From NCBI GenBank assembly GCA_017622055.1, contig JAGARY010000104.1:1-8714 (forward strand): 8,714 bases of DNA, written 5' to 3'. Made by a program: the position numbers and the translations under genes. The DNA comes from Treponema sp. (GTDB lineage: Bacteria > Spirochaetota > Spirochaetia > Treponematales > Treponemataceae). Shown piece by piece: positions 7,031 to 8,714 of the stretch. The notes below the pieces were generated by a model that saw only the letters and a list, made by a program, of their open reading frames with translations, did no database searches and was not told the origin of the DNA. Each line of letters starts with the position of its first letter. Within the stretch, counting starts at the first letter, position 1.

Positions 7031-7041
7031 GTTGTCAAAAT
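7011..7041. repeat. Inverted repeat with TTGAC half-sites, candidate operator between fabF and lepB
   Basis: ATTTTGACA (7011-7019) and TGTCAAAAT (7033-7041) are perfect 9-base inverted arms separated by 13 bases. The spacer contains a third copy of the core, GTCAA (7026-7030). The three cores start at 7014, 7026 and 7034. The element overlaps the predicted fabF -35 and lies in the divergent promoter region, as an operator would. The arms resemble TTTGA/TCAAA half-sites known for MarR-type fatty-acid regulators such as FabT, but the spacing is longer, so no regulator is assigned. Confidence 0.4.
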
Positions 7042-7091
7042 TAATTCATAAAACTTCCACAATACACATTTCCAGATTATCACATAAGTTC

Positions 7092-7120
7092 TTTTCAAAT
7101 ACCATTTTTTTCTATATATT
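7092..7120 (+). promoter_or_regulatory. Possible lepB promoter giving a near-leaderless transcript
   Basis: TTTTCA (7092-7097) as a weak -35, a 17-bp spacer and TATATT (7115-7120) as -10 would start transcription around 7127, only about two bases before the lepB ATG at 7129. The sequence is very AT-rich, so chance matches are easy. A perfect TATAAT at 7141-7146 is an alternative that would serve the downstream in-frame ATG at 7162. No Shine-Dalgarno sequence is present for either ATG. Confidence 0.3.
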
Positions 7121-7128
7121 TATATATT

Positions 7129-8714
7129 ATGAATAAGAGATATAATAATTATAAAAAAATCATGTTATGTGAACTTATTGCTTCACTTCTTTTTTGTTTA
7201 TTTAATATCAGTTTTAGTTTTGATATTTCTTTACTTGCTTTTCCAATTTCAATAGTTTTTACAGTTATTTTAGGATATCTTCATTTTATAAAATTAGTAA
7301 AAAAAGGTGATGGTTCATTTGCTCCTGCAGTTTCAAAAATGAACGAATATTTACCATACTTGAATCTTCTTGTTTTTATTTTACGCCGTGCAGGAAAAGA
7401 AGGTGTTCCTTATTTTGTTGATGTTATTCAAGTTATTTTGTGGGTAATTTTTACAGTTTCGGCATTTATTAATGGAAAATATTTAAAACAAAAAAATATT
7501 GAATTGATTTCTTCTGAATGGAGAATTAAACCTGTTTACAAAAAGTATAAAGGCTTTGGGAAAGTTATTTATGAACTTGTTGATTGGGTTGATGCAATTG
7601 TTTGGGCAATTTTTACTGTTTTGCTAGTTCAATTATTTGTTTTCCAATTGTACGAAATTCCTTCTGAATCTATGGTAGATACTTTTTTGGTAAAAGACAG
7701 AGTTATTGTTTCAAAATATGATTGTGGTCCAAAATTTCCATTAACTGATGTTGGATTACCTACTATTAAAAAATACAAAAAAGGTGATGTTGTTGTTCTT
7801 AGAAATCCACATTATAGAATTGACAGAAAATCTGAAGTAAAAACAGTTGTTTCTCAAATTATTTCTATGCTCACACTTACTACTGTAAATTTAAATACAG
7901 ATGAAAATGGTCAATTAAAAGCGGATCCTCTTGTAAAACGAATTGTGGGACAACCTGGAGAGCAACTTGTGATGCAAGATGGAGTTTTGTATTACAGAAC
8001 TAAAGAGGATAATACATTTATACCTTCTAAAACGGATGAAAAATTTGCAAATTGGGATTTAAATACTTTAAGTCCAAAAATTAAACAAAAAATTGAATAT
8101 TTCCCAATTACACAACAAGAATATGAAATTATGTTAGATTTTGAACAACAACGCCGTGATTATGATTTAAATGTTGCAGAATTCAAAGTAAAAGAAATTG
8201 TAAACAGTCTTTATAAATTGCGTGATGATTCAAAATTACAAGGAAATTTTGAAATTACAAATTTATTTGAATACGAACTTTTTAATAATGTTCAAAATAT
8301 TGCACAAAACATTTTAATGCAAAAAGGTGGCGTTGAATGGTTTGAACAATTTTTGCTTTCTTGGATTCCTTCAAAAAATGTTGCAAAAGATATTTATGCA
8401 GAATCAAATTACAAACTTAATGTAATGTCAAAAGTTACTTTTGGAAATTTAGTTTTAAGATATGCTCAATTAATAAAAAATGAAGTTTCTGTTTCATCTT
8501 GGGCAAGTGATGTTGTATTGTCTGAAAATTTAGATTTGGCAAATAAATTAAATTGGTATATTCAAGGTTTGTTAGATGTAAGAAATATGCCTGTTTTCCC
8601 AGCAAATGACGCAGAAGGCAATCCTCAGTACTTACCTGAAAAATGTTTCTTTATGATGGGAGACAACAGATTTAATTCTTTAGATTTACGCCACTCAATG
8701 GAACAAACTAAAAA
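7129..8714 (+). CDS. lepB: Signal peptidase I, oversized, 3' end outside window
   Basis: This membrane serine protease removes signal peptides from exported proteins at the outer face of the inner membrane. The frame is open for 528 codons and runs off the window. Family boxes are present: YEIPSESM with nucleophile S181, GDVVVLRNP (about 218-227), DPLVKRIVGQPGE with general base K270, and CFFMMGDNRFNSLDLRH (506-522) with the GDNR-x2-S-x-D-x-R signature. Hydrophobic segments at about 12-30, 33-54, 97-114 and 156-174 indicate several membrane spans before the catalytic domain. Compared with E. coli LepB (324 residues, S90, K145), the N-terminus is doubled and about 240 residues separate K270 from the GDNR box. 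The ATG at 7129 is the first possible start, since the in-frame stop at 7042-7044 is followed by no ATG, GTG or TTG. It has no Shine-Dalgarno, and M12 (7162) is an alternative. The gene is divergent from fabF. Confidence 0.9.
   Translation, partial: MNKRYNNYKKIMLCELIASLLFCLFNISFSFDISLLAFPISIVFTVILGYLHFIKLVKKGDGSFAPAVSKMNEYLPYLNLLVFILRRAGKEGVPYFVDVIQVILWVIFTVSAFINGKYLKQKNIELISSEWRIKPVYKKYKGFGKVIYELVDWVDAIVWAIFTVLLVQLFVFQLYEIPSESMVDTFLVKDRVIVSKYDCGPKFPLTDVGLPTIKKYKKGDVVVLRNPHYRIDRKSEVKTVVSQIISMLTLTTVNLNTDENGQLKADPLVKRIVGQPGEQLVMQDGVLYYRTKEDNTFIPSKTDEKFANWDLNTLSPKIKQKIEYFPITQQEYEIMLDFEQQRRDYDLNVAEFKVKEIVNSLYKLRDDSKLQGNFEITNLFEYELFNNVQNIAQNILMQKGGVEWFEQFLLSWIPSKNVAKDIYAESNYKLNVMSKVTFGNLVLRYAQLIKNEVSVSSWASDVVLSENLDLANKLNWYIQGLLDVRNMPVFPANDAEGNPQYLPEKCFFMMGDNRFNSLDLRHSMEQTK

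Overview
The window is roughly one-third G+C and holds seven protein genes, all from housekeeping families. It most likely comes from a spirochaete of the Treponema group. The main support is the enoyl reductase at 4356-5618, whose N-terminus (KPMVR-NICLNAHP), GCS-GYGLASR motif and C-terminus (NGFDVEG) resemble my recollection of Treponema denticola trans-2-enoyl-CoA reductase. The SecA tail and an unusually large signal peptidase I fit this. The genus call is an inference from remembered sequences, not from a search. De novo pyrimidine and fatty-acid genes argue against a host-dependent treponeme such as T. pallidum, which lacks both pathways, and favour a gut, rumen or free-living relative.

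Layout: (1) 1-1245, plus strand: the 3' part of secA, open at the left edge. (2) 1261-1315: a strong hairpin with A and T tracts on either side, placed to terminate both secA and the pyr genes that converge on it. (3) 1360-4259, minus strand: a compact pyrimidine operon transcribed pyrB-pyrI-pyrC, with a 24-bp gap and then a 4-bp ATGA overlap. It has its own extended -10 promoter near 4290-4298. (4) 4356-6940, minus strand: fabF then fabV, 65 bp apart and probably co-transcribed from a promoter near 7001-7030. (5) 6941-7128: a 188-bp divergent intergenic region with an inverted repeat built on TTGAC half-sites. (6) 7129 to the right edge, plus strand: a signal peptidase I gene, open for 528 codons and still open where the window ends.

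Functions: PyrB and PyrI should form a zinc-linked allosteric aspartate transcarbamoylase, and PyrC performs the next step, cyclising carbamoyl-aspartate to dihydroorotate. FabF (condensation) and FabV (final enoyl reduction) are two steps of the fatty-acid elongation cycle. SecA and LepB, at the two ends, both serve protein export.

Most of the window is ordinary, and I found no mobile element, CRISPR array, RNA gene or defence system. The feature most worth checking is a textbook-looking intrinsic terminator (10-bp stem, then eight U) on the sense strand inside the first 50 codons of pyrB. Its stem uses codons otherwise rare or absent in that gene, so it may be an intragenic attenuator. Other points are the possibly leaderless start of lepB, the size of the signal peptidase, and the inverted repeat between fabF and lepB.
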